A stretch of DNA of 64,000 bases from Streptomyces sp. NBC_01498 (lineage in GTDB: Bacteria > Actinomycetota > Actinomycetes > Streptomycetales > Streptomycetaceae). Positions 18,401 to 29,683 of this stretch are shown piece after piece. Position 1 is the stretch's first letter; every line of letters starts with the position of its first letter. The DNA lies in assembly GCF_036327775.1 (NCBI RefSeq), contig NZ_CP109598.1, positions 248,001 through 312,000 of the forward strand. The letters run 5' to 3'. The notes under the pieces are model-generated. The model was not told the DNA's origin. It searched no databases and worked only from the letters and a program-made list of their open reading frames with translations. Made by a program: the position numbers and the translations under genes.

Positions 18401-21400
18401 GTGAACCAGCTCTGCGCGACGTAGTGTCCGGCCGTGCCCGCCATCTGGGCCTGGAAGTACAGGCCCCGCTGGAGCGGGGTGACGGGCGCGGTGCGCTCGG
18501 CCGTGGCGGAGGCGTCGGCGATCCGCTCCAGGGCGTCGCGCCAGTGCCCGGTGATGTCGTCGGGGACGCCGTCGGCGAGGGTGAAGGCCGCGTGCAGGCT
18601 TCCGGTGGTGTCGTCGGTCCACGCGTTGACCTCGACGGCGTACGGGCTCGGCCGGTCGCCGCCGGTGATCCTGAGGGCGCGGGACTCGCCGCCCCGGCCG
18701 AGGTAGTTGAACAGCACCTGCGGGTGGGCGGTGAGCAGCGGGGCCGTCTGCGGGTTGAGGTGGCGGAGCCGGCCGTACGCGACGTGCCCGTGCTCGTCGG
18801 GCTGGCGTTCGGCGACCTCGCGTGCGGCGGCGAGGGGGTCGGTGTGCGGGGTGAGCCGGACGGGTGCGACGGAGGTGAACCAGCCGACCGTACGGGTGTA
18901 GTCGTGGTGGTCGAGGGCGGGGACCCGGCCGTGGCGTTCCAGTTCGATCGCGAGGTCGGTGGGTTCGGGCTGGATGTGGGTGAGGGCGGTGCGCAGGGCG
19001 CCGCAGAGCAGTTCGGTGAGGCCCACGCCGAGGGCGGCGGGGGCGGTGCGGGTCACCCGGTCGCTCGCCTCGGGCGGCAGGACGACGGTCCGCTCGCGCG
19101 GTGTGCCGGGCGCGGGCAGCGGGGCGGGGGCGTCGAGTGCGGTGATCCACGCGCCGAGTCCGTCGGCCGTGTGGGTGGACCGTGCCGCGAGGGCGTCCGC
19201 GTACTCGGCGTAGGAGGTGGTGGGCGGCGGCAGGGCCGCGCCGCCGAGGGCGGTGGTCAGGTCGTCCAGGAGGATCAGCCAGGACACCGCGTCGACGGCG
19301 AGGTGGTGCGCGGTGACCACGAGGGTGCGGCTCGCCTCCAGCCAGGCGAACGCGACGACGTCCCCGGCCTCGGGGTCGAGCCGCCCGGCGGCCTCGTTCG
19401 CCGCGGTGGTGGCGTCGGTGTCCTCGCTCGCCCCGATACGGGTGACGGCGACCGGGCGGGCGGGTTCGGTTCGCAGGGTCCACACCCCGTGGTCGACGTC
19501 CAGCCGCAGCCGCAGGACGGGGTGTGCGGCCACGACGGCGTTCGCGGCGCGCTCGGCGTCGGCGAAGCCGCTGCCCTCGGGGGCGAGGAGCGTCCGGGCC
19601 TGGGCGAACCGGGCGAGTGAGCCGCCGAGTCGGCGCTGGCGCAGGATGATCGGCGTCGGTGCGAACGGGCCGTCCGCGCGGTGGGCCGGGGCGGGCGCCC
19701 GCGTGCGCGGTGCCCGGCTCGCCAGGTTCCCGGCGAGCGCGCGCGGCGTCCGGAACAGGAAGACGTCGCGGGGGGCGATCGGCAGACCGAGCGCCCTGGC
19801 CCGGTTGATCACGGTGATGGCGACGATGCTGTCACCGCCCGCCATGAAGAAGTCGGTGTCGCCGTCCACGTCCTCGCCGGGCAGCGTCTCGGCGAAGATG
19901 CCGGTCAGCGCGGCGAGCGCGGACCCGTCGGCGGCCACCGGGGTCCCGTGCGGGGCGGTGGGTCCGTCGGGGGCCCGCGCGGCGCGTGCGGCGAGGGCCT
20001 TGCGGTCCAGCTTGCCGTTGACCGTCAGCGGCAGTGCGTCGGCGGTCAGCACCCGGCCCGGCACCATGTGCGCGGGCAGGGTGGCGGACAGCAGGCCGGT
20101 GAGATCGGCGGGCACCGAGCCCACGACATGGGCCACGAGGTGGTCGCCGGTGTCCGCGACGGTCACCGCCACGTCCACCACGCCGTCCAACTGCCTGACG
20201 GCGGACTCCACTTCGCCGAGTTCGATCCGGAAGCCCTTGAGCTGGACCTGGTCGTCGGCGCGGCCGGCGAACTCCAGCTCGCCGTCGAGGGTCCGGCGGG
20301 CGAGGTCGCCCGTGTGGTACATGCGGGAGCCGTCGTCCGTGAACGGGTTCGCCACGAAGCGCCCGGCGGTCAGTCCGGTCCTGCCCAGGTAGCCGAGCGA
20401 CAGCTGGTCGCCCGCGACGTAGATGGCGCCGACCCGGCCGGGCGGTACGGGCCGCAGCCGGTCGTCCAGGAGATGGGTGACCAGGCCGGGTATCGGTCCG
20501 CCGATCGGGCTGACGTCGTCGCCGGGGCCGAAGTCGTCGTCGGTGAGCACCCGGTGGGTGACATGGACGGTGGTCTCGGTGATGCCGTACATGTTGACCA
20601 GTTCGGGCGAGGCTGTGCCGTGCCGCTCGACCCAGCCGCGCAGCCGGGCCGGGTCCAGGGCCTCGCCGCCGAAGATGACGCGGCGCAGGGCCGGGAGGGG
20701 TTCGCCGGCGTGCCGGTCGGCCTCGATGAACTGGTGGAACGCGGACGGGGTCTGGTTGAGGACGGTCACCCCGCGCTCGCGGACGAGCCGGTGGAAGTCG
20801 ACGGGCGAGCGTGTCAGCCCGTACTCCGGGACCAGCAGCTCACCGCCGTGCGCCAGCGCGCCCCACAGCTCCCAGACCGCGAAGTCGAAGGAGAACGAGT
20901 GGAATTGGACCCATACGTCGTCGGGGCCGAAGTCCATGTCGGGGCGGGTGTGGGCGAGCAGCGCCACGACGGCGCTGTGCGGGACGACGACGCCCTTGGG
21001 CCGGCCGGTGGATCCGGAGGTGTAGATCACGTACGCGGCGTCGTGCGGGGCTGCGTCGGGTCCCGCCGTGGTGGTGGTGTCGGGCGGCAGGTCGTCGCCC
21101 TGGACGAGGACACGGGCGGGTACGCCCGCACGGGCGAGGAGGCGGGTGAAGCGCTCCCGCTGCTCCCGGTCCACGAGCACGACCTGGGGGGCGGAGTCGG
21201 CGAGGATGTACTCCAGCCGGTCGTCGGGATAGGCGAGGTCGAGCGGTACGTAGGCGCCCCCGGCGGTGACGGCCGCGACAAGGGCGACGACCTGTTCGGC
21301 GGAGCGCGGCACGGCGACGGCGACGCGGGTGCCGGGCCGGACCCCGGCCGCGCGCAGCGTGGCGGCCAACTCGTCCTTCGCCGAGAACAGTTGACGGTAG

Positions 21401-24400
21401 GTCAGCGAGTGCGACGTGCCGTCGAGTGCGCAGTGGGTGACGGCGGCGGCGGTGGGGTCGCGGTCGGCGGCGGCGTCGAAGAGCGCGCCGAGGGTGGCCG
21501 GGGTGCCGGGCTCGGGCCGCCGGTCGGCCCCGGCCGTGAGCTCCGCGACCGGGCCGTCCGGGCGGGTGAGCAGGCCCGCGAGGGCCCGGGTGAACGTACG
21601 CAGGATGTCCCGGGCGCTCGACTCGCGCAGCAGTTCGCCGTCGTAGATCAGGTTGAAGCGCGGGCGGCCGTCGGCCGTGCGCTCCACGACCAGTGTCAAC
21701 GGGTAGTGCGGAGCGCCCTCGTTGACGACCTCGGTGACGGCCAGTGTGTCGCCGGTCCCGCGCAGCGCGCCGAGATCGGTGGCGACGTCGAACACCACCA
21801 GGGTGTCGAACAGGGTGCCGACGCCGGCCTGTCGGCCGATCCGTGCCAGCGAGACGTGCTGGTGCGGCAGGACGGCGCTCTGGTGTGCGCGTACGGCGCC
21901 GAGCAGCTCGCGCGCCGTGGTGGGAGCGGCCGTGCCGGTGGCGGTGGCGGTGGCGGTGGCGGTGGCGGTGGCCCAACGGGCGCGTACCGGAATGGTGTTG
22001 ATGAACAGGCCCACCATGTCCCCGATGCCGGGCACGTCGGCGTCGCGGCCGGAGACCGTGGAGCCGAAGACCACGTCCTCGCTGTGCAGGAGGCCGCCGA
22101 GGGTCAGTGCCCAGGCGCTGTGCACGGCGACGCTGAGCGGGACCCCGGCGGTGCGGACGGCGGTGTCGAGCGCGAGACCGCCGTCCTCGTTCCCGGTCTC
22201 GTCCGCCGGGTCGAGGGCGGTGTCGGCGAACCGGTCGGAGGGAGTGTGTCCCTCGGCCACCAGTGAGGGGCCCGGCAGCCCGGCGAGTTCGTCCCGCCAG
22301 ACCCGGTCGCTCTCGTCGGCGTCCCGGGCGGCGAGCCAGTGCAGATAGTCGGCGAAGCCGCCGCGCGGGTGGACGGTGCCGGGCGCGTGGTACTCGGCGA
22401 GCAGTGCGCGGAGCATCGGCGGCACCGACCAGCCGTCGGCGATGATGTGGTGCACGGTCTGGACGAGGACGTTCCGTACGGCGCCGTCCCGGACCAGGGT
22501 GAACCGCATCAACGGGCCGGTGGCCAGGTCGAATCCGGCGCGCCGGTCGCGTTCGGCGAGGTCGCGGAGTTCGTCGTCGCCGAGGCCGGGACGGTCCAGG
22601 GTGGTGAAGGGGGCCGGGGTGCCGCTCTCCAGCACGGCGACCACCCGGCCGTCGGCCAGGGCGGTGAACCGCGCGGCCAGGTTCGGGAACAGCGCGAGCA
22701 GCCGGGTGGCCGCCGCCGCGAGCCGGTCGGCGTCCACCTCGCCCTCCAGCGTGAGCAGTTGCTGTTCGACGTAGCTGCCCGCCGAGTCGTCGTCGAAGAC
22801 GGAGTGGAAGTACAGGCCCTCCTGCAACGGGGTCAGCGGCAGGATGTCCCGCAGCGCCGGGCCGTCCAGCGCGTCGACGTCGGCCTGGGTGAGGGGCACC
22901 AGCGGGAAGTCGCTCGGCGAGTGGCCGCCCCGCTCCAGCGCGGCGAGTCCGGCGAGGGTCTCCCGGAAGTAGCCGCCGAGGGTCGCGATGTCCTCGTCGG
23001 TGAACACGCCGTCGGGCCAGGAGAGGGTGGTGACCAGTTCGTACGCGCCGCTCGGGGCGGGCTCGGCGATGGCGTTGAACTCCAGGGCGCGCGGCAGCCG
23101 CATCCTCGGGTCCCGCTTCTCGCCCAACTGCCCCGTGGTCCGCGCGAGTTGCCAGTCGCCGGAGGCTCCGGCGTCGAACCGGCCGAGGTAGTTGAAGAGC
23201 ACCTGGGGTGCGGGCGCGTCGAAGTCGGTGTGCGCGAGATGGCGCAGCGCGCCGTACGAGACGCCGTTGTCGGGCACCCGCGCGAGGTCTTCCTTGACCG
23301 CCTTGAGCGCGGCGGCCAGATAGGCGGGCGCGGTGAGGTCGGGCGCCGTGCCGGGGTCCACGCTCACCGGGAACAGGGTGGTGAACCAGCCGACGGTGCG
23401 CGACAGTTCGGGTTCGAAGCCCGCGGAGTCCGCGACGAAGCCCGGTTCGCGGCCGTGGCCCTCCAGTTCGATGTGGGCGTGACTCTGGTCCTGGCCGAGC
23501 GCGCGGCGCCACCGGGTGAGGGTGACGGCGAGCGCGGTCAGCAGGACGTCGTTGACACCCGCGTGGAATCTGGCCGGGAGCTCGCCCAGCAGTGCCGCGG
23601 TGATGTCGGGGCCGACCGTGACGGTCTCGGTCCTCTCCCGTGCCACGGTGTCGGTGCCGGACAGCGCGCGCCTGCCCAACAGGCCGTCATTTCCGGGCAG
23701 TTGACGCCGGTAGTAGGCGCTGTCGGCGTCGAACGCGGCGCGTTCCAGGAGCTGGGTCCAGCGCCGGAACGAGGTGCCGGTGGGGGGCGGTTCGACGGGG
23801 TCGCCGGAGGTGAACTGCCGCCAGGCGGTGGCCAGGTCGTCCATCAGGATGCGCCAGGACACGCCGTCGATCACCACATGGTGGGCGACCAGGACCAGGT
23901 GGCGTGCCTCGCGGCGCCAGACCGCGCGCAGCATGACCCCGTGGTCGGGGTCGAGGGCGTCGGTGGCCAGCGCGACGCAGGCGTCGAGCGGAAGGTCGCT
24001 CTCCTGCCAGTCGGCGCCGGACCGGCCCGCTCCCGGCGCCGTCCCGGTGTCCGTCTCCGGGATGTCGAAGCTCCAGCGGTCGCCGCGTACCAGCCTGGCG
24101 CGCAGCATGGGGTGCCGTCCGAGGACGGCGGTGAGGATCGTGTCGAGCGCGTCGGCGGTGAGGTCGGCCGGGGTGTTGAGCACCACGGACTGGACGAAGC
24201 CGTCGACGGCGTCGGTGGTCTCGCCGAGCCACTGCACGATGGGCGAGCCCACGACACGGCCCGCCGGGACGTCGCGGTGGTCGACGGTGGTGACGTCCTC
24301 ACGGCTCGCCACGGCCGCGAGCGCCCCCACGACGCTGTGGGTGAAGATCTGGCGGGTCGTGACATGGAGTCCCGCGGCGCGCAGGGCGCTGAGCAGCGAG

Positions 24401-26493
24401 ATAGCGAGGATGCTGTCGCCGCCGAGCTGGAGGAAGTCCTGGTTGACGCCGACCTCGTCGAGGCGCAGCACCGCCGCGACGACCTCGCACACCACCCGTT
24501 CGTTCTCGGTGCCGGGCGGGACGAGGGGGCCGGTGCCGACGGCGGGCTCGGGCAGGGCGGCCCGGTCGAGCTTGCCGTTGGCGGTGAGGGGGAACTCCGT
24601 CATCACGACGGTGTGGGCGGGCACCATGTACTCGACCATGTGGTCGGTGGCCCAGTTCCTGACGTCGTCGGCGCGCAGGTCCTCGTGCCCGGCGGCGGGG
24701 ATGACGTAGCCGACGAGATAGGTGCCGCCGGCCGCGTTCTTCTTCGCGACGACGCAGGTGTGCCGTACGCCGGGGTGTTCGGCGAGACCGGCCTCGACGT
24801 CCTCGATCTCCAGCCGCATGCCGCGGATCTTGATCTGGTTGTCGGCGCGGCCGAGGAAGTCCAGTGATCCGTCGGGGGCGAACCGGGCGAGGTCGCCGGT
24901 GCGGTAGAGCCGGGAGCCGTCGGTGGCGAACGGGTTGGCGACGAACCGGGAGGCGGTGAGGCCGGGCGCGTTGACGTAGCCGCGCCCGAGCAGGAAGCCG
25001 CCCGCGTACAGCTCGCCGCCGACGCCGACCGGGACGGGGCGCAGTTCGTCGTCCAGCACGTAGAGCTGGGTGTTGGGGTTGGCCTTGCCGATCGAGGTGG
25101 ACAGGCGTTCCGCCTCGCCCCGGTAGATGACGTGCGAGACGCCGATGGTCGTCTCGGCGGGGCCGTAGCCGTGGTAGAGCGGGATGTCGAGCTGGGTGCG
25201 GAAGCGCTCGTACAGCTCGGGGGTCAGCACCTCGCCGCCGCACCACACGTGGCGCAGGCTGGAGAGGCGTCCGGAGCCGTCGGCCATCTCCAGCAGGACG
25301 TCCAGCATGGAGGAGACCAGGTACGTGAAGGTGACGCGCTGTTCGGCGATGACGCCGAGCAGGTGGTGCGGGTCGCGTTCGCCGCCGGGGCGCAGGACGA
25401 TCAGCCGGCCGCCGGTGACCAGGGGCAGGAATATCTCGTTGATGGAGATGTCGAAGGAGAGCGGTGCCTTGAAGAGGGAGGCGTCGTCGTGGCCGAAGCC
25501 GAGGATCTCCCGGGACTGCCAGAGCAGGCGTTCGCTGATGGCCTCGTGGCGGATCATCGCGCCCTTGGGGCGGCCGGTGGAGCCGGAGGTGAAGATCACG
25601 TACGCCAGGGCGGTGCCGGGCGTGGAGACACCGGTGCCGTCGGCCGGGTAGGAGCCGTACGCCCAGGCGTCGATGTCGACGGGTTCGGCGTCCGGTTCGC
25701 CGGGCGCGGTCTCGGCGGTGGCGCCGAGTTGCAGGACGACGCGGGCGTCCTCGACGACGACGGCGCGGCGCGCGGCGGGCCAGTGCGGGTCGAGCGGTAC
25801 GAACGCGCCTCCGGCCTGGAGTACGGCGAGCAGTCCGACGACCATCTCGGCGGAGCGGCCGAGAGAGATGCCGACGACCTGTTCGGGGAGAAGTCCGCGT
25901 TCGATCAGACGGTGTGCCAACTGACCGGCGAGTGCGGCAGTCTGACGGTAGGTCAGCGTGCGGTGCTCGTCCACGACGGCGACGGCGTCGGGCCGGTTGC
26001 GGACCTGTTCGTGGAACATCTCCACGAGGGTGGGGCGGACCCGGTCGGCCTCGGTGGCGTTCCACTCGGTGAGGGCGGCGAGCCGGGCCGCCGCGCCCGT
26101 GGGGGCGATGGTGCCGAGCGGCCGGTCGGGGAAGTCGGCGAGGTCGTCCAGCGCGAGCTGGGCACCGGCCGGCTCGACATCGCCGGGAACGGTGATTCGC
26201 CAGCCGTCCGCGCCGTCCGCCCCGTGCGGGTGGACCTCCCAACCGCCGCTCCCGGCACCGCCGTTGTCGATCCAGCCGAGGACGTCGGCGAAGAGCGTGC
26301 CGGGTGCCAGGTCGATGCCCTCCGGGCTCCGCCCCGTCGACCAGTACGAGAGACCGACGGCACAGGCTTCGGCGATGGTCCGGTCGGAGTAGTCACCGAC
26401 CCGCCGCCGTACATCGGCCACACGAGTGGGAGAAAGCAGTACGCGACGAGCGCTCGGTTCCATCATCGAAGACTCAGCATCCCTTCCAGGCAT
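15433..26493 (-). CDS. cchH: Coelichelin-type trimodular NRPS (A-T-E-C-A-T-E-C-A-T)
   Basis: A 3686-residue synthetase. Approximate domains: A1 145-630, T1 650-720 (GGDS), E1 730-1160 ([10 protein letters not shown]), C 1180-1610 (HHIIADGWS), A2 1625-2120, T2 2175-2250 (GGDS), E2 2260-2650 ([10 protein letters not shown]), C 2660-3080, A3 3090-3570, T3 3600-3675 (GGHS); no thioesterase. Specificity codes as I align them are DINYWGGIG(K), DFWNIGMVH(K) and DMENLGLIN(K). These are the codes known for CchH: N5-formyl-N5-hydroxyornithine, threonine and N5-hydroxyornithine. Coelichelin is a tetrapeptide made by reusing module 1. The second C domain reads [10 protein letters not shown], with Leu at the usual catalytic-His position. 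ATG at 26493 directly abuts the iron box and has a TAGGCT 7 bases upstream, which would suit a leaderless mRNA; ATGs at 26466 and 26463 are alternatives. Confidence 0.96.
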   Translation of the reverse strand: MPGRDAESSMMEPSARRVLLSPTRVADVRRRVGDYSDRTIAEACAVGLSYWSTGRSPEGIDLAPGTLFADVLGWIDNGGAGSGGWEVHPHGADGADGWRITVPGDVEPAGAQLALDDLADFPDRPLGTIAPTGAAARLAALTEWNATEADRVRPTLVEMFHEQVRNRPDAVAVVDEHRTLTYRQTAALAGQLAHRLIERGLLPEQVVGISLGRSAEMVVGLLAVLQAGGAFVPLDPHWPAARRAVVVEDARVVLQLGATAETAPGEPDAEPVDIDAWAYGSYPADGTGVSTPGTALAYVIFTSGSTGRPKGAMIRHEAISERLLWQSREILGFGHDDASLFKAPLSFDISINEIFLPLVTGGRLIVLRPGGERDPHHLLGVIAEQRVTFTYLVSSMLDVLLEMADGSGRLSSLRHVWCGGEVLTPELYERFRTQLDIPLYHGYGPAETTIGVSHVIYRGEAERLSTSIGKANPNTQLYVLDDELRPVPVGVGGELYAGGFLLGRGYVNAPGLTASRFVANPFATDGSRLYRTGDLARFAPDGSLDFLGRADNQIKIRGMRLEIEDVEAGLAEHPGVRHTCVVAKKNAAGGTYLVGYVIPAAGHEDLRADDVRNWATDHMVEYMVPAHTVVMTEFPLTANGKLDRAALPEPAVGTGPLVPPGTENERVVCEVVAAVLRLDEVGVNQDFLQLGGDSILAISLLSALRAAGLHVTTRQIFTHSVVGALAAVASREDVTTVDHRDVPAGRVVGSPIVQWLGETTDAVDGFVQSVVLNTPADLTADALDTILTAVLGRHPMLRARLVRGDRWSFDIPETDTGTAPGAGRSGADWQESDLPLDACVALATDALDPDHGVMLRAVWRREARHLVLVAHHVVIDGVSWRILMDDLATAWRQFTSGDPVEPPPTGTSFRRWTQLLERAAFDADSAYYRRQLPGNDGLLGRRALSGTDTVARERTETVTVGPDITAALLGELPARFHAGVNDVLLTALAVTLTRWRRALGQDQSHAHIELEGHGREPGFVADSAGFEPELSRTVGWFTTLFPVSVDPGTAPDLTAPAYLAAALKAVKEDLARVPDNGVSYGALRHLAHTDFDAPAPQVLFNYLGRFDAGASGDWQLARTTGQLGEKRDPRMRLPRALEFNAIAEPAPSGAYELVTTLSWPDGVFTDEDIATLGGYFRETLAGLAALERGGHSPSDFPLVPLTQADVDALDGPALRDILPLTPLQEGLYFHSVFDDDSAGSYVEQQLLTLEGEVDADRLAAAATRLLALFPNLAARFTALADGRVVAVLESGTPAPFTTLDRPGLGDDELRDLAERDRRAGFDLATGPLMRFTLVRDGAVRNVLVQTVHHIIADGWSVPPMLRALLAEYHAPGTVHPRGGFADYLHWLAARDADESDRVWRDELAGLPGPSLVAEGHTPSDRFADTALDPADETGNEDGGLALDTAVRTAGVPLSVAVHSAWALTLGGLLHSEDVVFGSTVSGRDADVPGIGDMVGLFINTIPVRARWATATATATATATGTAAPTTARELLGAVRAHQSAVLPHQHVSLARIGRQAGVGTLFDTLVVFDVATDLGALRGTGDTLAVTEVVNEGAPHYPLTLVVERTADGRPRFNLIYDGELLRESSARDILRTFTRALAGLLTRPDGPVAELTAGADRRPEPGTPATLGALFDAAADRDPTAAAVTHCALDGTSHSLTYRQLFSAKDELAATLRAAGVRPGTRVAVAVPRSAEQVVALVAAVTAGGAYVPLDLAYPDDRLEYILADSAPQVVLVDREQRERFTRLLARAGVPARVLVQGDDLPPDTTTTAGPDAAPHDAAYVIYTSGSTGRPKGVVVPHSAVVALLAHTRPDMDFGPDDVWVQFHSFSFDFAVWELWGALAHGGELLVPEYGLTRSPVDFHRLVRERGVTVLNQTPSAFHQFIEADRHAGEPLPALRRVIFGGEALDPARLRGWVERHGTASPELVNMYGITETTVHVTHRVLTDDDFGPGDDVSPIGGPIPGLVTHLLDDRLRPVPPGRVGAIYVAGDQLSLGYLGRTGLTAGRFVANPFTDDGSRMYHTGDLARRTLDGELEFAGRADDQVQLKGFRIELGEVESAVRQLDGVVDVAVTVADTGDHLVAHVVGSVPADLTGLLSATLPAHMVPGRVLTADALPLTVNGKLDRKALAARAARAPDGPTAPHGTPVAADGSALAALTGIFAETLPGEDVDGDTDFFMAGGDSIVAITVINRARALGLPIAPRDVFLFRTPRALAGNLASRAPRTRAPAPAHRADGPFAPTPIILRQRRLGGSLARFAQARTLLAPEGSGFADAERAANAVVAAHPVLRLRLDVDHGVWTLRTEPARPVAVTRIGASEDTDATTAANEAAGRLDPEAGDVVAFAWLEASRTLVVTAHHLAVDAVSWLILLDDLTTALGGAALPPPTTSYAEYADALAARSTHTADGLGAWITALDAPAPLPAPGTPRERTVVLPPEASDRVTRTAPAALGVGLTELLCGALRTALTHIQPEPTDLAIELERHGRVPALDHHDYTRTVGWFTSVAPVRLTPHTDPLAAAREVAERQPDEHGHVAYGRLRHLNPQTAPLLTAHPQVLFNYLGRGGESRALRITGGDRPSPYAVEVNAWTDDTTGSLHAAFTLADGVPDDITGHWRDALERIADASATAERTAPVTPLQRGLYFQAQMAGTAGHYVAQSWFTFDRRLDTDALTEAMAYVIARHPVVGAGFGTDTDGNPVQLLKAGRRVGVRTVTLATDAEAEELRARDRDTGFDPGEPPLIRLTVVRLPGDRDGLLLSYHLLLWDGWSREILLRDLFDAYETVLAGGHPVAVPATPGFEEYARTLAAKDAGASERFWAEHLAGLPGPTLLAGPAPVLPDTLPRPLTHTLSAELSDLLRDAAKTHGVTLNSVLTGAFGLLLGAHTGRGDAVFGVTVSGREGEGLSDIVGVLLNTVPMWTRARPDDTVGAYLAAVQTARVEAMEHEHLGLGEIQRASGHPTLFDNLFVLQNFLDMDAFAAMNARHGIESVRADDSTHYPFTWVVTPGDRLTVKLEHRDDDPAGARRLLDGYLRILEDLARATGPVGALPGLGEQPEPAPRTAVGTDTVVDRFDRAADRHPGRIALVADGATTTFGELRDRSRAVAGVLAGRGIGPETTVGLAIPRSPDWIVALFAVLRTGAAYVPLELDHPDERIATIVADARPEVILTVSAVSPRLTGELIELDRPLPQTAPYTTFDPDDPDRLRHPAYTIYTSGSTGRPKGVVTEYAGLTNMLINHQRRIFEPVLADHGHRVFRIAHTVSFAFDMSWEELLWLADGHEVHICDEELRRDAPRLVAYCLEHGIDVVNVTPTYAQQLVAEGLLDDPGQRPALVLLGGEAVTPGLWRRLAETEGTVGYNLYGPTEYTINTLGVGTFECQDPVVGVAIDNTEVYVLDPWLRPLPDGVPGELYVSGVGIARGYLGQPAQTAHRFVACPFGAPGERMYRTGDLVTRRPDGNLTYLGRTDQQVKIRGHRVELGEVEAAFAAHPAVRFAAAVAQPDPGVDGAYRLAVYLVLDGADLAAVAAEAGAGLPDFLRPTHYARVDGIPLTVNGKADTRALPEAKPLGALTTAAERGPGTATETSVCEFFAEALDLDDDEVSAVSDFESLGGHSMLAVRLIGMLRREYGPVITIRDLFTLRTPEAIARHLDENS
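21937..21972. repeat. Hexanucleotide repeat (GGTGGC)6 inside cchH
   Basis: Six perfect GGTGGC units (GCCACC on the coding strand) encode (Ala-Thr)6 in the first condensation domain, between NTIPVRARW and [10 protein letters not shown]. The unit is a multiple of three, so slippage would change the loop by dipeptides without breaking the frame. Confidence 0.9.
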
Positions 26494-26512
26494 GAAAGTT
26501 AGCCTAACCTAA
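26494..26512. promoter_or_regulatory. DmdR/IdeR iron box of cchH, overlapping the cchG stop
   Basis: GAAAGTTAGCCTAACCTAA matches 16 of 19 consensus positions, with a perfect right half. It touches the first ATG of cchH and includes the cchG stop codon (26509-26511). A likely -10 TAGGCT for cchH lies within it. cchH-cchI therefore have their own iron-controlled promoter although cchG runs straight into them. Confidence 0.88.
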
Positions 26513-28329
26513 CTTAGCCTTGCCTCATCAAGGCCGGTCCCGCTGCCCTCGCGCCACGCCTGCCACAGGCGCGCGTACCGGCCGCCCAGCGCCACCAGTT
26601 CGTCGTGCGTCCCGCGCTCGACCACGCGCCCCGCGTCCAGGACGGCGATGTGGTCCGCCGCCATCGCCTGGGTCAGCCGGTGCGCCACGAACAGCGTGGT
26701 CCGCCCCGCGCACGCGGCCAGCACGGCGCGTTCGAGCTCGGCGGCGCCCTCGCTGCCCGCCTCCGCGGTCGACTCGTCCAGCACCACCACGGGCGACCGG
26801 CTCAACACCAGCCGCGCCAGGGCGATCTGGGCGACCTTGGTGACGTCCAGCCGCTCGCCGCCCTCGCCCACCGGGGTGTTCAGCCCGTCGGGCAGCGCGT
26901 CGACCCAGTCGTGGGCGCCGACCGTGCGCAGCGCGTCCAGCAGCCGGGCGTCCGTCGCCCCGGGCGACGCGAGCCGCAGATCGTCGGCGAGCGTGCCGGA
27001 GAACACATGGGTCTCCTGCGTGACGATGCTCACCAACGCCCGTGCCCCGGCCTCGTCCAGCCCGGCGAGATCGTGCGGCCCGACCCGTACGGACCCCGTC
27101 CCCGGGGTGCCGATACCGGCGATCAGCGCGGCCAGCGTGGACTTGCCCGCGCCGGTGGCGCCGACCAGGGCGAGCGAACCCCCGGCCGGGATCGTCAGGT
27201 CGACGTCCCGCAGAACCGGCTCGTAGGCGCCGGGGTAACGGAACGTCAGCCCCCGCACCGTCACCGGGTACGCGCCCGCTTCCGCCGGGGCGACCGTCCC
27301 GTCGCCCACCAGCCGGTCCTGCGCGTCCTCCCCCAGCACCCCGACCAGCCGGGTCAGACTCGCGCCCGACTTCTGTGCCTCGTCGAAGGTGAACATGATG
27401 GCGCCGAGCGGGGTGAACAGCCGGTGGAACATCAGCGGCGCCGCCGACACCTCGCCCAGGGTGGCCGCGTCGGCCTCCAACAGGGCGTACCCGACCACGA
27501 GGATGAGGACCAGACCGATGAACTCGGCGCGGTTCTCCCGGCCGACGAAGCGGCCGAAGAAGCGGAAGACCTCGACACCGAGGTCGCGCACCCGCCACGA
27601 CTCACGGGTGACGGTCTCGCGGACGGACTCCTCCAGGCGGTACGCCCGTACGGTGTCGATACCGTTCAGTCCGCTGATCAGGGCCTGGGCGCGGTCGGCC
27701 TGGGCCACCCGCTGCGCGCGGTAGAGCGGGGCGGAACGCGGCAGGTACCAGCGCAGCGCCAGCGCGTACGCGGGCAGCGCGCCCGCGCCCGCCAGCCCGA
27801 GCCGCCAGTCGAGTCCGAACATGCCGACCGTGGCGATGAAGACCAGCACCCCGGCCGAGAACACGGTGGGCACGGCGGTCCGGATGCCCTTGGACAGCAC
27901 GGCCACGTCGTCACCGACGCGGGACAGCACGTCGCCCCGGCCGACCTGTTCGATCCGCGCGCTCGGCATCGCGAGGACGGCGCGGACCGCGCGTTCGCGC
28001 AGGTGCGCGAGGAGGTCCGCGCCGAGCCGTCCGATCAGATACGTCGACGCGGCGGTGGCCGCCGCGCCGAGCAGCGCGGCGGCCCCCATCAGCACACCGA
28101 CGGTGACCAGGACCGAGCGCGGCTCGCCCTCGACCACCCCGTCCACCACCTGGCCGAGCAGCAGCACCGGGAGGACCTGGAGCGCCGCCCCGGCCACCGT
28201 CGTGAGCACGGTGGCGAGGGTGAGCCAGGGCCGGTCGCGGCAGTGCGTCACGACCCATCGGCCGGCCTCACCCCCGGTCGCCGTACGCAGGGTGGCCGGG
28301 GGGACGCGGGTATCGGTGGCGGCGCTCAC
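26509..28329 (-). CDS. cchG: ABC exporter half-transporter with intact Walker motifs
   Basis: A 606-residue membrane domain plus ATPase domain. Walker A is GATGAGKST, the Q-loop is SIVTQETHVFSGTL, Walker B is VVVLDESTAE, and the switch His is in LFVAHRL. The signature that should read LSGGQRQR is instead LDVTKVAQ (in GERLDVTKVAQIALARL). This is the mirror image of CchI, which keeps only the signature. Together they would form one normal ATP site and one dead site, so an obligate heterodimer is expected. The start is GTG at 28329, 63 bases after the cchF stop with no box between, suggesting co-transcription with cchF. Confidence 0.88.
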   Translation of the reverse strand: MSAATDTRVPPATLRTATGGEAGRWVVTHCRDRPWLTLATVLTTVAGAALQVLPVLLLGQVVDGVVEGEPRSVLVTVGVLMGAAALLGAAATAASTYLIGRLGADLLAHLRERAVRAVLAMPSARIEQVGRGDVLSRVGDDVAVLSKGIRTAVPTVFSAGVLVFIATVGMFGLDWRLGLAGAGALPAYALALRWYLPRSAPLYRAQRVAQADRAQALISGLNGIDTVRAYRLEESVRETVTRESWRVRDLGVEVFRFFGRFVGRENRAEFIGLVLILVVGYALLEADAATLGEVSAAPLMFHRLFTPLGAIMFTFDEAQKSGASLTRLVGVLGEDAQDRLVGDGTVAPAEAGAYPVTVRGLTFRYPGAYEPVLRDVDLTIPAGGSLALVGATGAGKSTLAALIAGIGTPGTGSVRVGPHDLAGLDEAGARALVSIVTQETHVFSGTLADDLRLASPGATDARLLDALRTVGAHDWVDALPDGLNTPVGEGGERLDVTKVAQIALARLVLSRSPVVVLDESTAEAGSEGAAELERAVLAACAGRTTLFVAHRLTQAMAADHIAVLDAGRVVERGTHDELVALGGRYARLWQAWREGSGTGLDEARLS

Positions 28330-28392
28330 CCGGAGACCGTACCGAGTGGTGAACAGGGCAGCGGACGGGGCGAGTTGGTCACATCGTCACCT

Positions 28393-29445
28393 TTACTTGG
28401 CGGACTTGACGAGTTCGTCGATCGCGTACGGCAGGGAGAGCAGCGTGCCCTGGGACATGGCGGCGCCGATCGCCGGGCCCTCGCTGTCCAGCAGGTAGGA
28501 CACCTTGCCGTTCTTGACCGCGGGGAGGTTGGCGAACAGCTCGAACTTGTTCAACGCCTCGGTGTCCACCTTGTCGTTGACGACGAAGACCCGGTCGACG
28601 TCGATCAGGTCGATGCGCTCGGGCGAGAGTTCGGTGGAGAAGCCGCCGTCCGCGATCTTGTCGATCTCCGTCTGGTACGCGAAGCCGGTGCCCGTCACCA
28701 ACTGGCCGCGCACATCGGTCGAAGTGAAGGGCGAGATCGCGTCCTTGTACCAGGAGATGACGACCGCCGTCTGGTCGGCGAACGCGGGGTTGGCCTTCTT
28801 CGCCGCGTCGAGCTTGTCCTGGATGCCCCGGACGAGCTCGGTGCCCTCGTCCTCCTTGCCGAGCGCCTTGGCGATGTGGACCGCGTTGTCCTGCCAGGGA
28901 GCGCTGAACGGCTCCTTCTCGGCCTTGGTACGGCCCACGGTCGGGGCGATCTGCGACAGCTTGTCGTACGCGGCCTGGTCGATCTCGGAGTAGACCGCGA
29001 TGATCAGGTCCGGCCGAAGGGCGGCGATCTTCTCGTAGTTGGGGCCCGCGTCACCGTTCTTCATGATGACCTCGGGGCGGGCGTCGCCCCACTTGTCCTT
29101 CACCCAGGGCCACTGGGTGTTGATGTCGGGGCTCTGGCCCGCCGGGTTCGGGTACTGGTCGACCATGCCGACCGGCTTGATGCCGAACGCGAGGACGGCC
29201 TGGTCGTCGGTGTAGCCGACGGAGACGACGCGCCGGGGGGCCTTGGTGACCTCCGTGGACCCGAACGCGTGCTCCACGGTGACCGGGAACGCCCCGGAGG
29301 CAGCGGCGGCGGGTGCGTCGTCGGTCGGCTTGTCCGCCGAGTCGGAACCGCATCCCGCGAGGAGTCCGACACCGAGCGCGGCGGCGGACAGAGTCGCCGC
29401 CAGTCGCCGCCACGGCTTCACGAGCGTCGTGCTTTGGAGAGACAT
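28393..29445 (-). CDS. cchF: Ferric-siderophore-binding lipoprotein
   Basis: A 350-residue substrate-binding protein of the FecB/FepB type. The signal peptide ends in the lipobox LLAGC (GLLAGCGSDSADK), so it is anchored outside the membrane. Downstream are VEHAFGSTEVTKAPRRVVSVG and YEKIAALRPDLIIAVYSEID, standard for this family. ATG at 29445 follows AAGGGAA at 7 bases; the upstream frame to 29499 is not used. It captures ferric coelichelin for the CchC-CchD permease and CchE ATPase. Iron box 29517-29535 precedes it. Confidence 0.93.
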   Translation of the reverse strand: MSLQSTTLVKPWRRLAATLSAAALGVGLLAGCGSDSADKPTDDAPAAAASGAFPVTVEHAFGSTEVTKAPRRVVSVGYTDDQAVLAFGIKPVGMVDQYPNPAGQSPDINTQWPWVKDKWGDARPEVIMKNGDAGPNYEKIAALRPDLIIAVYSEIDQAAYDKLSQIAPTVGRTKAEKEPFSAPWQDNAVHIAKALGKEDEGTELVRGIQDKLDAAKKANPAFADQTAVVISWYKDAISPFTSTDVRGQLVTGTGFAYQTEIDKIADGGFSTELSPERIDLIDVDRVFVVNDKVDTEALNKFELFANLPAVKNGKVSYLLDSEGPAIGAAMSQGTLLSLPYAIDELVKSAK

Positions 29446-29516
29446 CCGGTATTCCCTTGCGTTCGCGCCGGCGGCTGCCCCGTGTCTTAGGGCAGCCAAA
29501 CCTTATCCTGCGTTGG

Positions 29517-29535
29517 TGAGGTTAGCCTAGCCTAA
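29517..29535. promoter_or_regulatory. DmdR/IdeR iron box of cchF
   Basis: TGAGGTTAGCCTAGCCTAA matches 17 of 19 consensus positions. It sits 71 bases upstream of the cchF ATG and 148 bases past the cchE stop. Confidence 0.87.
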
Positions 29536-29683
29536 CCCATGAATTCCCTTGACCGTTCCATGGGTTGGAGCGGGGGGCTCCGCACGCGACCGCCGGACGC
29601 CACGAGGGCGTCCGGCGGTGACAGGGAGACGGCTCCGGGCCCGCGTACGCCCCGGGAGAACGGCTCCGCGACCTGACGGTCTG

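Noticed and set aside
17155..24867. Very long open frames on the plus strand opposite cchH (for example 17155-19620, 19681-22266, 22339-24867)
   Set aside because: They mirror the NRPS codon bias, have low-complexity Gly/Arg/Asp-rich translations and no family motifs; they are shadows of the real gene.
26463..26480. Five-codon ORF (ATG CTG AGT CTT CGA TGA) overlapping the internal ATG of cchH, possible attenuator
   Set aside because: The GGAAGGG lies directly against its ATG, too close to act as a ribosome site, and no regulatory codons are present.
26605..29490. 961-codon open frame on the plus strand opposite cchG and cchF
   Set aside because: The translation is rich in Gly, Arg, Asp and Gln without domains, while both genes on the other strand have complete ABC and binding-protein motifs.
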